From assembly GCF_900129635.1 (NCBI RefSeq), contig NZ_FSRB01000001.1:3325501-3389500 (forward strand): DNA of 64,000 nt, written 5' to 3'. Numbering within the stretch: the first letter of the stretch is position 1; each line of letters opens with the position of its first letter. This document shows positions 54,490 to 63,041 of the stretch, one piece after another. A program made the translations under genes and the position numbers. The stretch comes from Singulisphaera sp. GP187 (GTDB taxonomy: Bacteria; Planctomycetota; Planctomycetia; Isosphaerales; Isosphaeraceae). A model generated the notes under the pieces. That model saw nothing but the letters and a program-made list of their open reading frames with translations, had not been told where the DNA came from and made no database searches.

Positions 54490-55802
54490 GGCAAGAGCCC
54501 TCGCAAGCGATGCCGCCAGAGATACCACCGGGGCGACAAACCGAGCTTGGCCAGCATCCGCAAGCCGCCGACCGCCGCGATGATTTCGATGGCGAGCAAG
54601 GCCCAGCCCACTCCCCAAGGACCCGCCAAGACGGCCGCGGCGGGCACCAAAACCAGGGCCAAGAGCACAAGACCGACCGTCTGGTCGAAAACCCAGGACT
54701 CGCGGCGGCACGCGGTCAGAGACGCCTGGATGAAACTCGCCGTCAACAGCCAGGGCAACCGCGCCGCGATCAAGACGAGCCAGGGGCCGCCCCCTCGATA
54801 GCGCTCGCCGAACAAAAGCGGCATCCAGCGCCCCGCCATGACCATCAGCACGAGTACGGCGGGAAGGCTGAGCACCCAGATTCGGACCAGCGAATCCTCG
54901 ATCAAGCCGCGGGCCAGATTCGCCCCGCCCGCCCATTGCCGCGCGATCGCGGGCGCCAGCGACGCCGGAAGGACGAGCCCCAAGGCGACGAACCCAAAGA
55001 CGATTCGCCGCGCAGCGGCGTACGAGCCAAGCTCCGCGCTGGCCCACCAGCCGAGCACCAGCAAGTCGGCTCCATAGAGACTGACCCGGCCGAACCGGGT
55101 CACACCCGCAATGGCGCCTCGGTGAGCCACGACGATCCAGGCCTTTTTTCGGAAGCGGATGCGGGGCCAGCCGAGTTGGCACGAATGCCAGGCCAACGGA
55201 ACGATCGTGCCCGCGACTTCGGCGAAAACCAGGCACCAGGCCGCCCGCGGGAGATCGCCCGGGTTCCGGACCAGGCTCACCGCGAGGCCCACATAGGCCA
55301 AGGACCGCACCCCTTGTGCCAGGGCAATCCAGCCGAAACGCCCCGAGACGCGCAGGCCGACATCGGTGACCCACGCCGAAGGGAACAAGATCAGGCCGGC
55401 GATCGCCACGACCGGGCCACGCTCGGGACCGGCCAGCAAGGCCAAGCCCAGTACCAACGCATAACCGGTCAATGCGGCCAACCCGCGCAGACCAATCAAA
55501 ACATCAGTGAGTGGTCGAATCAGCGAAGGCCGGCGCGCGGCCTCGCGATAGACGATGACGTCCACCCCTCCGCGCACCACCACCAGGAGCCAGGCCGCGA
55601 CGGCCGCGGCGTACTCCAACCGGGCGAAGCTCGCCGGGCCCAGGCGCCTCGCCAGGTGAACCATCACGGCGAAACCGAGAAAGTTGGCCAGCAACTCCGC
55701 CACGAGCACCCAGCGCAGCCCTTTCGGACGCCGGGACGCTGGCTTCGGAGCCTTCCGGCCGACACGATCGGCGGCACTCGCAAGGCGAGCCGTCGTGGTC
55801 AT
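54486..55802 (-). CDS. oligosaccharide flippase (Wzx/MATE-like)
   Basis: A 438-residue integral membrane protein with ~11-12 hydrophobic helices. The first loop 'HLARRLGPASFARLEYAAAVAAWLLVV' is the polysaccharide-biosynthesis/flippase signature. It should move lipid-linked glycan units across the inner membrane. It overlaps both neighbours by 4 bases (methyltransferases on each side). Confidence 0.85.
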   Translation of the reverse strand: MTTTARLASAADRVGRKAPKPASRRPKGLRWVLVAELLANFLGFAVMVHLARRLGPASFARLEYAAAVAAWLLVVVRGGVDVIVYREAARRPSLIRPLTDVLIGLRGLAALTGYALVLGLALLAGPERGPVVAIAGLILFPSAWVTDVGLRVSGRFGWIALAQGVRSLAYVGLAVSLVRNPGDLPRAAWCLVFAEVAGTIVPLAWHSCQLGWPRIRFRKKAWIVVAHRGAIAGVTRFGRVSLYGADLLVLGWWASAELGSYAAARRIVFGFVALGLVLPASLAPAIARQWAGGANLARGLIEDSLVRIWVLSLPAVLVLMVMAGRWMPLLFGERYRGGGPWLVLIAARLPWLLTASFIQASLTACRRESWVFDQTVGLVLLALVLVPAAAVLAGPWGVGWALLAIEIIAAVGGLRMLAKLGLSPRWYLWRHRLRGLLP

Positions 55803-56806
55803 GCCGCCTCCCCTTTGGTCGCAGTCAGCTCCCAGAGCGGGCCGATGGCGCGAAGGACGGCCCGCGTGAGACCGAACTTCCGCGCCGCGGAATAGACCCG
55901 GATCGCGCGTCGCTGGCGCACGGGGAGCGTACGGGCCCAGTGTTCGGGCACGCCCGGCACGTCAACTTCGACCCTCTGCAGGCCGGCCGCCCGAGCGAGT
56001 TTTCCTGCCTCGTGGGCCGAGAGGGTGCGCGGCGGCCAAACCTGGCGCCGCCGCAGCCGCAAGTAGCCGGGAACCCAGGTTCTCGGCAGCCAGCCCAGGC
56101 CCCAGAGCCCGACATGCGGGTCAGTCGTGATCGTGAAGCGGTTGGGGGACCAGACGATCAGGCGACCCCCGGGACGGAGCACGCGGACCCACTCTCGCAA
56201 GGCTTGCGCCGGGTCGTCGAGATGCTCGATCAGGCTATCGGCAACCACTGCGTCGAACTGGCCGTCGGACCAGGGAAGGCGCTCGGCCGAAGCAACGACG
56301 AGCGTTCCCGTCAGCCCTCGATCGGCCAGCCGTCTCCTCGCCACCACCAGCCACCGCGACGCAATATCCACCCCTTCGATCGACCGTCCCGACCGCAAGG
56401 CCGGCACGAGCAGGCCCCCGGTGCCGCAGCCGACCTCAAGGATCGAGCCCTCGCGCGGCAACCGCGCGGCGAGCGCTTCACCGCGGGCCTCGGCCCCGGC
56501 GATGTGCCGCAAGAACCGACCGCGACGCGCATCGAGCACATCATCGGTGATCGCGTAGTACGCCTCCGCCAGGCCCCGCAAGTCCGTCTCGGGCTCCAAC
56601 AGGTGCAGCCGCTCGGCCTTCGCCCGCTCGGCCTCGAGGTCGAGGTAGCGGTCCGAATTCAGCCGGAGATCGACCAACCCCGCCACCCGCGGAAACGAGC
56701 GTGAGCAGTCGATGCAGACCGGCCCCTCGGTACGGTCGAGCAGCATCCCTCGGCAAGCCGGGCATGCGAGCGTCGTGCCTTGTTCGACCCAATGATGATG
56801 ATCCAT
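55799..56806 (-). CDS. methyltransferase with N-terminal zinc ribbon
   Basis: A 335-residue protein. 'CPACRGMLL...CIDCSRSFPRVAGLVDLRL' (~14-50) is a Trm112-like zinc ribbon; 'ILEVGCGTGGLLVPAL' (~120) is SAM motif I; 'FDAVVADSLIEHLDDP' and 'LRPGGRLIVWSPN' follow. It is probably a sugar or lipid methyltransferase of the cluster. The ATG at 56806 is the start just before the ribbon; a longer frame would enter the repeat element. Its stop overlaps the flippase start. Confidence 0.85.
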   Translation of the reverse strand: MDHHHWVEQGTTLACPACRGMLLDRTEGPVCIDCSRSFPRVAGLVDLRLNSDRYLDLEAERAKAERLHLLEPETDLRGLAEAYYAITDDVLDARRGRFLRHIAGAEARGEALAARLPREGSILEVGCGTGGLLVPALRSGRSIEGVDIASRWLVVARRRLADRGLTGTLVVASAERLPWSDGQFDAVVADSLIEHLDDPAQALREWVRVLRPGGRLIVWSPNRFTITTDPHVGLWGLGWLPRTWVPGYLRLRRRQVWPPRTLSAHEAGKLARAAGLQRVEVDVPGVPEHWARTLPVRQRRAIRVYSAARKFGLTRAVLRAIGPLWELTATKGEAA

Positions 56807-56882
56807 TAAGCTTCGAGATTCCCGTGGACTTCTGCGGATTCCCAAGAGTGGAGTTCGCGAAAAACGTGTGTGAGAAGCTAGC

Positions 56883-57002
56883 CTGACTCTTGCAGGGTGG
56901 GCACGGCCCACCTTGATTCACCCCCGAGAAAAGAAGGGTTCCCCGCTCCGTCCAAAGCCACTTGTCAGTCAAAAGACCTGGTGGGCCGCGCCCACCCTAA
57001 AA
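56883..57002. repeat. MITE-like inverted repeat, copy 2
   Basis: The left arm (AGGGTGGGCACGGCCCACC, 56894-56912) and the right arm (GGTGGGCCGCGCCCACCCT, 56980-56998) are reverse complements except for one base, around ~65 bases. Outer 'CTGACTCTTG' and inner 'AGTCAAAAG' match copy 1 at 6.4 kb. It separates the methyltransferase gene from the deacetylase gene. Confidence 0.8.
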
Positions 57003-57022
57003 ACACATGCTCATCCATGCTC

Positions 57023-57790
57023 TCAGGCAAGTCTCCAGGAGAAGGGATAAGTCATGGCCCCCCGCCCTTCCCGCAAGGTGCGCCTCATCCGGAGCCAGCC
57101 TTGGAGTCGGCCGGTGACCAGACGATCGAGAACGCGACGCGAGCGGAGATAGTAGGCGTCGATCCGCGAAACTTGATGGAGATCCTGTTCGTGATTGGCC
57201 GTATCGAGCCGGGTGCCGAAGGCCGCGGCGAAGTGACGCCGAGCGGCCTGGCGGATCCTCGGGGTCGCCCGACCATACGGGTAGGCGAACAGAGGGCAAG
57301 GGCGACCGAGACGTTGTTCGATCGCGTTGCGGGCCCCGCGTAGCTCGTCGTCGAGTTGTCGGTCATCGCAGCGGTCGAGCGGCACGTGGGTGCGCCCGTG
57401 CGCGGCGAACCGGAATCCGAGCGGCTCCAACGATTCGAGCTCGGACCAGGAAAGCAACGGTCCTCGAGGAACGTCCGCGGGCTGGCCCTGCCAGGCGTTG
57501 TCGCCGCCGATCCGATCTGTGACCAGGAAGACGGTCGCGGTGGCTCGGTGCCGGGCCACCACATCGGCCACCTCGAAGATCGATTGGAGCCCGTCGTCGA
57601 TCGTCAGGGCGTATCCGCGCTCGACCACGGGACGGCCGCGAGCAATCCAGGACGCAAGGTCCACCGCCTGGAAGCCCGCACGGGTCAGTGCCGAAAGCGT
57701 CTCGGCGAACCAGGCGGGATCGGTCGCGGTGACGCTTCCCGACGTGTCAAACGCGTGATAGGTCAGGATCGGCAAGCCGCCGGCCCTCAT
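57023..57790 (-). CDS. polysaccharide deacetylase (CE4-type)
   Basis: A 255-residue NodB-fold protein. 'LTIDDGLQS' (~59) supplies the Asp-Asp catalytic/metal pair, here with Ile for the usual Phe, and 'AAHGRTHVPLDRC' the His-X3-His metal ligands. 'YPYGRATPRI' is the third motif. It removes N- or O-acetyl groups from a polysaccharide. No signal peptide is apparent, so it may act on a lipid-linked cytoplasmic precursor. It overlaps the upstream oxidoreductase gene by 4 bases. Confidence 0.85.
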   Translation of the reverse strand: MRAGGLPILTYHAFDTSGSVTATDPAWFAETLSALTRAGFQAVDLASWIARGRPVVERGYALTIDDGLQSIFEVADVVARHRATATVFLVTDRIGGDNAWQGQPADVPRGPLLSWSELESLEPLGFRFAAHGRTHVPLDRCDDRQLDDELRGARNAIEQRLGRPCPLFAYPYGRATPRIRQAARRHFAAAFGTRLDTANHEQDLHQVSRIDAYYLRSRRVLDRLVTGRLQGWLRMRRTLREGRGAMTYPFSWRLA

Positions 57791-58887
57791 CCCCAGCGCT
57801 CCTGAGACACGCCAACCCGCTCGTCGGCCGGAATCGGGACCAGCCGTTCTTCGAGTGGGATTTCATGGCCCAACGCGCTCGAGCGGTAGACCGCGTCGAT
57901 CATCTCGGTCACGCGACAGCCGTCCCAACCGGTCGCTTCCAACCGGGGCTGTGCCCCCGCCGGCTCGGTGACGAACGCTTCCATCTCACGAACAAGTGAT
58001 CGCTCACAGCCGAAGAGCCCGCGGAACCGCCGTTCGGAGACGCGCTCCGCCAGATACCGCTTGGTGATCCGCCGGCCGGTTTCGAGCACGCCGGTCAGCT
58101 TCCAAGGGGCGGTCTCGACATGCAATCGGCCCTCGGTCCCGCGGATGTCGATCGTCAAGTAGCCTTTGGGAAGGGCCCAGGAGGAGCGAACCTCCGCGGT
58201 CCCTCGATCGTGGCCGCGGAACGAGGCGGTGGCCTCCGACTCGCACCCCTCGGGCAAGCCCAACGGATTGCCCGTGCTTCCCCGCGCGGCCACCACTTCG
58301 CCCAGGAAGCGGCGGATCAGGTCGCAGGCATGCGGACCGTTGTCCATCAGCGTGCCTCCCCCCGACCGGGAGACGTCGGTGTGCCAGCTCCGGAGAAAAT
58401 CGGCGGAGGCCATGTGGCCAATCTCGGCCGTCACACTTTCAACCCGGCCGATCGCCCAGTCGCCGACCAGGGTCAAGGCGTCACGGATCGGCGGATAGAA
58501 GCGATGATTCAGACCCGTGGCCAGGCGGAGTTGAAGCTCATCGGCGTGGAGGGCAAGCTGGAGCGCATCTTCCGGCCGGACGGTGAGCGGCTTCTCGCAG
58601 AGAACCCACTTACCGGCCTCCAGGGCCATGCGCGCCTGCTCGAAGTGGTCGGCGTGCGGCGTGGCGATCACGACGGCGTCGACTTCATCCCACGACAGCG
58701 CGGAGGCGTAGTCGGCGACGACGCGGACCCCGTGCTGGCGGCCAACAACCTTGGCGACTTCGGCGTTGGCGTCATGAACCGCGACGAGCCGGCAGCCTCG
58801 CGCCGCCATGATCGCGGCCGCGCGCTGCGCTCCGAGGAACCCCGCCCCCACCACCAGGAATCCCACTCCGAGCCCGTTGGCTTCCAT
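57787..58887 (-). CDS. Gfo/Idh/MocA-family oxidoreductase
   Basis: A 366-residue NAD(P)-dependent sugar or inositol dehydrogenase. The Rossmann motif is 'VVGAGFLGAQRAAAI' (~12-26), 'VVIATPHADHFEQA' next, and the catalytic 'CEKPLTV' has the conserved Lys. 'GGTLMDNGPHACDL' is the GFO C-terminal signature. It probably makes or modifies a nucleotide-sugar or sugar ring for the cluster. GAGGAGG precedes the ATG; the stop overlaps the deacetylase start. Confidence 0.9.
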   Translation of the reverse strand: MEANGLGVGFLVVGAGFLGAQRAAAIMAARGCRLVAVHDANAEVAKVVGRQHGVRVVADYASALSWDEVDAVVIATPHADHFEQARMALEAGKWVLCEKPLTVRPEDALQLALHADELQLRLATGLNHRFYPPIRDALTLVGDWAIGRVESVTAEIGHMASADFLRSWHTDVSRSGGGTLMDNGPHACDLIRRFLGEVVAARGSTGNPLGLPEGCESEATASFRGHDRGTAEVRSSWALPKGYLTIDIRGTEGRLHVETAPWKLTGVLETGRRITKRYLAERVSERRFRGLFGCERSLVREMEAFVTEPAGAQPRLEATGWDGCRVTEMIDAVYRSSALGHEIPLEERLVPIPADERVGVSQERWG

Positions 58888-58923
58888 GCCCGCCTCCTCT
58901 GAGTAGACGCCTTCAGTCGTTCG

Positions 58924-59880
58924 TCATGCGACCGTCCGCCCTCGCGCGGGGGGTCCCAACCACGTTCCCGTTGTCTCGCCCGCCGACCAGGCCGCCAGCA
59001 AGAGCGACAAGGAAGGCAGGGCCGACAGCCAAGGCCCAATCCCTCGACCGCGCTGGGCCAAAGCCGCGGTAATCCGCCGAATCAAAAGCGCCGGGACCAG
59101 AGGCGCAGCGGCCGAACGCATCAACCGCTCGGCTCGCGTCATCCGCCCCCCTCGCGCCGCCCCGTAATGCCTGGCGTGGTCCCTGCGCTGGCGCAAGGCC
59201 AAGCCCAGGCCTCCTCCCCCCTGAAACTCGACCACGGCCTCGTTGGCCATCCCCAGCGTCGCGCCTCGGTCGCGAAGCCGACGGTGGATCTCAACCTCCC
59301 AGAACCCAGCCTCCCAGACCGTTTCGAGCCCCACGAGCGCATCGCGGCGATAGAGCGCGTTGTCGCCGGGAGGCTCGGTCTGCGCCACGCTCGGAAGTGG
59401 CTTCAAATAATTCACATAGCGCAAAAGATAGACCGCCCGATCGACGGCGGAGAGCCGTGGAGCGGGATCGATCGGGCCCCCGACGGCCGCGGCCCCGGTC
59501 GATTCGAGGCATCCACGCAAGGACTCGAGCCAACCGCGAGCCGGGATCATCTGCGCCGTCGAGAACGCGACGAGAGGCGCATCGGACGCATTCAGGCCGT
59601 CGCGCCAAAGCTCGGGGGCCAACCTGCCGGGTGGCTTGCGGAGGATCCGCAGACCGGGAAAGCGGTCGCGAGCCCGATCGGCGGTTCCATCACGCGATGC
59701 ATCGACAAGTATCACTTCACCCTGCATGCCGGCTTCTTCAACGAACCGGGCCAGGCTCGCGGCAATCGTCACGCTCGCCTCGATCGAGGCGACCACCACG
59801 GACACCGTGGGCGAGCCCGCTTGGCGACCCGCCTGATTCACCGTCGCCTGAGGCCCAGTCTCGTCGTCGACTCGCATCAT
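58924..59880 (-). CDS. glycosyltransferase family 2-like protein
   Basis: A 318-residue GT-A-like protein: 'VSVVVASIEASVTIAASLARFV' (~20-41), then 'VILVDASRDGTADRARDRFP', with 'EPPGDNALYRRDAL' and 'GFWEVEIHRRLRDRG' as acceptor-side motifs. The expected second Asp-X-Asp is not clear: at the usual place the sequence reads 'LVAFSTAQMIPARGWL'. It may be a divergent or inactive GT2. ATG 59880 overlaps the DUF362 stop. C-terminal hydrophobic segments may anchor it. Confidence 0.78.
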   Translation of the reverse strand: MMRVDDETGPQATVNQAGRQAGSPTVSVVVASIEASVTIAASLARFVEEAGMQGEVILVDASRDGTADRARDRFPGLRILRKPPGRLAPELWRDGLNASDAPLVAFSTAQMIPARGWLESLRGCLESTGAAAVGGPIDPAPRLSAVDRAVYLLRYVNYLKPLPSVAQTEPPGDNALYRRDALVGLETVWEAGFWEVEIHRRLRDRGATLGMANEAVVEFQGGGGLGLALRQRRDHARHYGAARGGRMTRAERLMRSAAAPLVPALLIRRITAALAQRGRGIGPWLSALPSLSLLLAAWSAGETTGTWLGPPARGRTVA

Positions 59881-61013
59881 GACGAGCCGACCTTCCCGGG
59901 GCAATGGGCCCTACTGCCGTGCGGCCCTCGATAAACCGAGGTCGACAGCCGATCCCAGTGACGCTGGACCACGTGGTTCGAGTGCGGCACGAGCGATCGC
60001 TTGACCTGAGCGATCGGATCGCCGAGGACGTTGATCGCCGCCAGGTCGGCGACGCCCAGCCCGGCGTCCTGGGCATAGCGTAGATAACCGATTTGCAGCG
60101 GGTCGAAGCCCATCACGGCGGCTGCCACGGCGTCAACCGCGACGGCGTCGGTCCCCGCGATTACGATGCCGAGCCGCACGGGGGTACCGTGCTTCGGTCC
60201 TTCGCGATGCATGGCCGTGAACGCATCAACCACACTGACGTGGGGTTTCACCCGCTTGGCCAGCGCCACGAGGTTGCGGTTCATCGCCGCGACCGAGTGG
60301 AGGTAGGCGAGATCGGCCGCCGAGAGCGCCTCGAACGTGTCGCGTCCGGCCAGCCCGCGCAAGACGGTCCGCGCGTTCTTGACGCGGCCCATCAGTCGGG
60401 TCAGCCGATTGACGACCAAGTTGTCTTGTTTGAGGAAGTCGACGACCCACTTTTTCCAGCCGCGATATCCGTTCCCCCCCGCGGCATGACCGTGCATCAT
60501 GATCCGGTCGGCGAGGTGGATGCTGGAGAGCATGTTTTTGAGGCTGAAGGTGGCCATCGCGGTGACGTGCGTCTTGGCCAGGGCGAGCGAAACCCGGCAG
60601 GTCGCGGCGTCGATCGTATGCGAAAGCCGAGCGACCCGCGTGCTGCCGTCGACGCCGGTCAGCTCGATCGGCTCCCACGCGTTCTCATCGCGATTGAGGT
60701 CGAGGAAGTCGACCGGTCGGCCGAACGTTTCGCGTTGGTAGCCGAACCGGGCAAACCCGGCCGTCGCGTCACTGGCCCCCTCGGCCACGGTGGCATGACG
60801 CGCTCCCGCGGCGAACAGGGCGTCGAGTGTCGCCGAGAGGATGTCGGCATGCGTTGAAGGAAGCTGATACCGATGGCTGACGAGGTTCGGCTTGACCAGG
60901 ACTTCGGGGGTCACGCACGCACGAAGGTCATCGGCAATCAGCGCAAGCGCCTGGGCGGCGGCCCCGCGGCGGTTGTCGCTCCGGACGACGGCCACATTCA
61001 CCGGTTTGTCCAT
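59877..61013 (-). CDS. DUF362 domain protein
   Basis: A 378-residue protein of the DUF362 family: 'VLVKPNLVSHRYQLPSTHADILSATLDALFAAGA' (~38-70), 'RVSLALAKTHVTAMATFSLKNM' and 'GTDAVAVDAVAAAVMGFDP' near the C-terminus. The family is widespread and often linked to iron-sulfur proteins, but here no Cys cluster is visible, so the cofactor is unclear. It is embedded in the polysaccharide cluster, overlapping GT2 genes on both sides (4 and 16 bases). The start ATG 61013 has AAGGAGG upstream. Confidence 0.83.
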   Translation of the reverse strand: MDKPVNVAVVRSDNRRGAAAQALALIADDLRACVTPEVLVKPNLVSHRYQLPSTHADILSATLDALFAAGARHATVAEGASDATAGFARFGYQRETFGRPVDFLDLNRDENAWEPIELTGVDGSTRVARLSHTIDAATCRVSLALAKTHVTAMATFSLKNMLSSIHLADRIMMHGHAAGGNGYRGWKKWVVDFLKQDNLVVNRLTRLMGRVKNARTVLRGLAGRDTFEALSAADLAYLHSVAAMNRNLVALAKRVKPHVSVVDAFTAMHREGPKHGTPVRLGIVIAGTDAVAVDAVAAAVMGFDPLQIGYLRYAQDAGLGVADLAAINVLGDPIAQVKRSLVPHSNHVVQRHWDRLSTSVYRGPHGSRAHCPGKVGSS

Positions 61014-62173
61014 CGCGAGGGCCTCCTTGCCTGTTTCTTGCTCGGTCTTGGCGACGTTGTCCCTGTCCCCGCACCTGTGGCGAAGTCGCGGCGAACCCCG
61101 GAGTTCGGATTGAGCTGCGGCGCGGTCGCAGACGAACGTCGAACCGAGATATGCCAGAGTGCCAGGGCAATCACGACGGAAAGGCCGCAGCAACAGTAAT
61201 ACAAATAATGGAGCGAGAGCGAGGCGACCGCGAACAGCCAGCCACGTCGCCGCGCCAGGAACCGGTAAAACTGCCGATTCATGCTCACAATCAGAGCCAA
61301 GCAAACGACGACGATGCCGAGCAATTCCGGACGCCAGGGCGCGGCAAGCATGGCCAAGGTCATGAGCCCGGCCGCGGCGACGCAAAGCTTCTGGTCGTTC
61401 TTGACGTTGAGGTCGGTCTCGACGATGCCCGACCGCTTCATCAGCAGCATCCAAGGAACGCCGCGCTGAAAGATATCGGTCTTGATGACGGAGCCGAGCG
61501 ACCAACGCTTGAGGTGCGTGGCCTGAACGTCGCGAGCGAGGATGACCTGGCAACCGGCACGGGTCAGGCGATAGCCGAATTCGATGTCCTCAATGGCGGG
61601 GCGGCGGTAGAGGTGCGGGTCGAAGCCCCCGAGGTCGAGGAAGTCCTGGCGTCGGATCGCGCCACAGCCGGTCCAGAACGTGCGTGCGGGCCTGGCCTCG
61701 GCAACGAACTCGCCCTGCTGGTGGACGAAGTGGTGGAGGAGGTTGCGGAACTGACTGATCACCCCCGGATGCGTTGGCGCATCATCATACGAACCGAAGA
61801 GGGCGGAAAGGTTTGGGTCGGCTTCGAATCGGCTCACGGCCCGAGACAGCGTCTGCCGATGAACGGCGACGTCGGCGTCGAGGAAGAAGATGATCGAAGC
61901 CGTCGCGGTGTGCGCTCCGAGGTTCCGTGCGGCCGCGGGTCCTAGCGCGGTCTCGTGGCGAACAACAATAGCGCCATACGACTCGGCCAGGGCGGCCGAA
62001 TTGTCGGCTGAACCGTCATCGACGACGATTAATTCAAAGTCAGCTTGGTCCGATTCACGAAGCCGCCGGAGGCAGCGCTCGAAGTCGAGACCTCCGTTAT
62101 GCACGGGGATCACGACCGAAAGCGGCGGCCTCCGCGGCTCCGGGTACGCCGGACCGGCGGGGACATCGTCCAT
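60998..62173 (-). CDS. glycosyltransferase family 2, membrane-anchored
   Basis: A 391-residue GT-A enzyme: 'LSVVIPVHNGGLDFERCLRRL' (~18-38), 'LIVVDDGSADNSAALAESYGA', then the metal-binding 'IIFFLDADVAVHRQ' (Asp-X-Asp), 'AIEDIEFGYRLTRAG' (catalytic Glu-Asp region). The C-terminal 130 residues carry two to three hydrophobic helices that anchor it in the inner membrane. Start ATG 62173 has 'gagggtgg' upstream. It overlaps DUF362 by 16 bases and is probably the first gene of that transcript. Confidence 0.88.
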   Translation of the reverse strand: MDDVPAGPAYPEPRRPPLSVVIPVHNGGLDFERCLRRLRESDQADFELIVVDDGSADNSAALAESYGAIVVRHETALGPAAARNLGAHTATASIIFFLDADVAVHRQTLSRAVSRFEADPNLSALFGSYDDAPTHPGVISQFRNLLHHFVHQQGEFVAEARPARTFWTGCGAIRRQDFLDLGGFDPHLYRRPAIEDIEFGYRLTRAGCQVILARDVQATHLKRWSLGSVIKTDIFQRGVPWMLLMKRSGIVETDLNVKNDQKLCVAAAGLMTLAMLAAPWRPELLGIVVVCLALIVSMNRQFYRFLARRRGWLFAVASLSLHYLYYCCCGLSVVIALALWHISVRRSSATAPQLNPNSGVRRDFATGAGTGTTSPRPSKKQARRPSRWTNR

Positions 62174-62561
62174 GATCCACCCTCGCCCGTCAAAATTCGG
62201 ACCCGTGCCGGAATGCGTCCCCGTCCTTGGGATCGCCCGAGCACGTGCCCAGACCGCCGTCAAACGAGGCGGAGCGGAAGTCTTCTCTGTGGCCTAGTCG
62301 TATGGGTGTTTCGGCTTCGCAACCGTCCCGTCGCGGCAAGTCGCGACGTGCGGCGGAACTTTAGCCGGAACCGCCGGACCTGTCAACGCAAGCCTCTCGG
62401 CAATCGCCCGCAATGACTTGAATCATTGAAAACTTGTCTTCGACGCGAGATTCGGGTCCTGAACAGCCGACCGATAATCAGGGTTGTACGACCCAAGGAC
62501 GACCTTGAGTCTCCAGGGACCGTGAGCGTCCCGCATTCTATTCAAGACGTCGAGGAACGAC
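62174..62561. other. divergent intergenic region
   Basis: A 388-base gap between the divergent GT2 gene and the LEPR-XLL-type gene. It should hold both promoters; I see no clear consensus or hairpin. Confidence 0.4.
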
Positions 62562-63011
62562 ATGAGCACGGTCCGGCACAGTCCGCAATTCGATTGCCTG
62601 GAAGGGCGAACTCTGCTCAGCGCAACCAAGGTCACCCGCGCGTTCCTGCTCACGCCGGTCGCCGAGGGCACCACGCTTGCTGAGCACATCCACCCTCACC
62701 TGTCGATCGTGATCAACGGCCAGGCCCAGACAATCCCGGCCGGTGTCGGGATCCAGCCCAACGGCGCCCTGCCGATCCATACGCACGCTCCCGACGGAAC
62801 ACTCCACGTCGAGTCGCCCCAGCAGATGCCGTTCAAGCTCCGCGACTTCTTCACGATCTGGGGACAGCCGTTCAGTAAGAAAACGATCCTCGGCCATACC
62901 GCCCGCCGCGGCGAGAAAATCACGATGACGGTCGACGGCCGACCCAGCCAGCAGTTCGGCAACCTGCTCCTGCAAGACGGCCAGGAGATCGTCATCCGCT
63001 ACGGGCGATAA
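62562..63011 (+). CDS. small LEPR-XLL-type protein
   Basis: A 149-residue protein beginning 'MSTVRHSPQFDCLEGRTLLSA', a planctomycete N-terminal signature of the LEPR-XLL type found on exported proteins. The rest, 'HIHPHLSIVINGQAQTIPAGVG', 'LPIHTHAPDGTLHVESP' and 'ILGHTARRGEKITMTVDG', is His-rich and beta-like. It resembles proteins annotated as hypothetical or cupin-like and may bind metal through the several His residues. 'gaggaa' precedes the ATG. Confidence 0.8.
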   Translation: MSTVRHSPQFDCLEGRTLLSATKVTRAFLLTPVAEGTTLAEHIHPHLSIVINGQAQTIPAGVGIQPNGALPIHTHAPDGTLHVESPQQMPFKLRDFFTIWGQPFSKKTILGHTARRGEKITMTVDGRPSQQFGNLLLQDGQEIVIRYGR

Positions 63012-63041
63012 GATCGAAGGAGGCGAGACACCGCCAGCCGT

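Noticed and set aside
54510..55895. 461-codon plus-strand frame opposite the flippase gene
   Set aside because: Rich in Arg, Gln and Pro with no hydrophobic or catalytic pattern; shadow.
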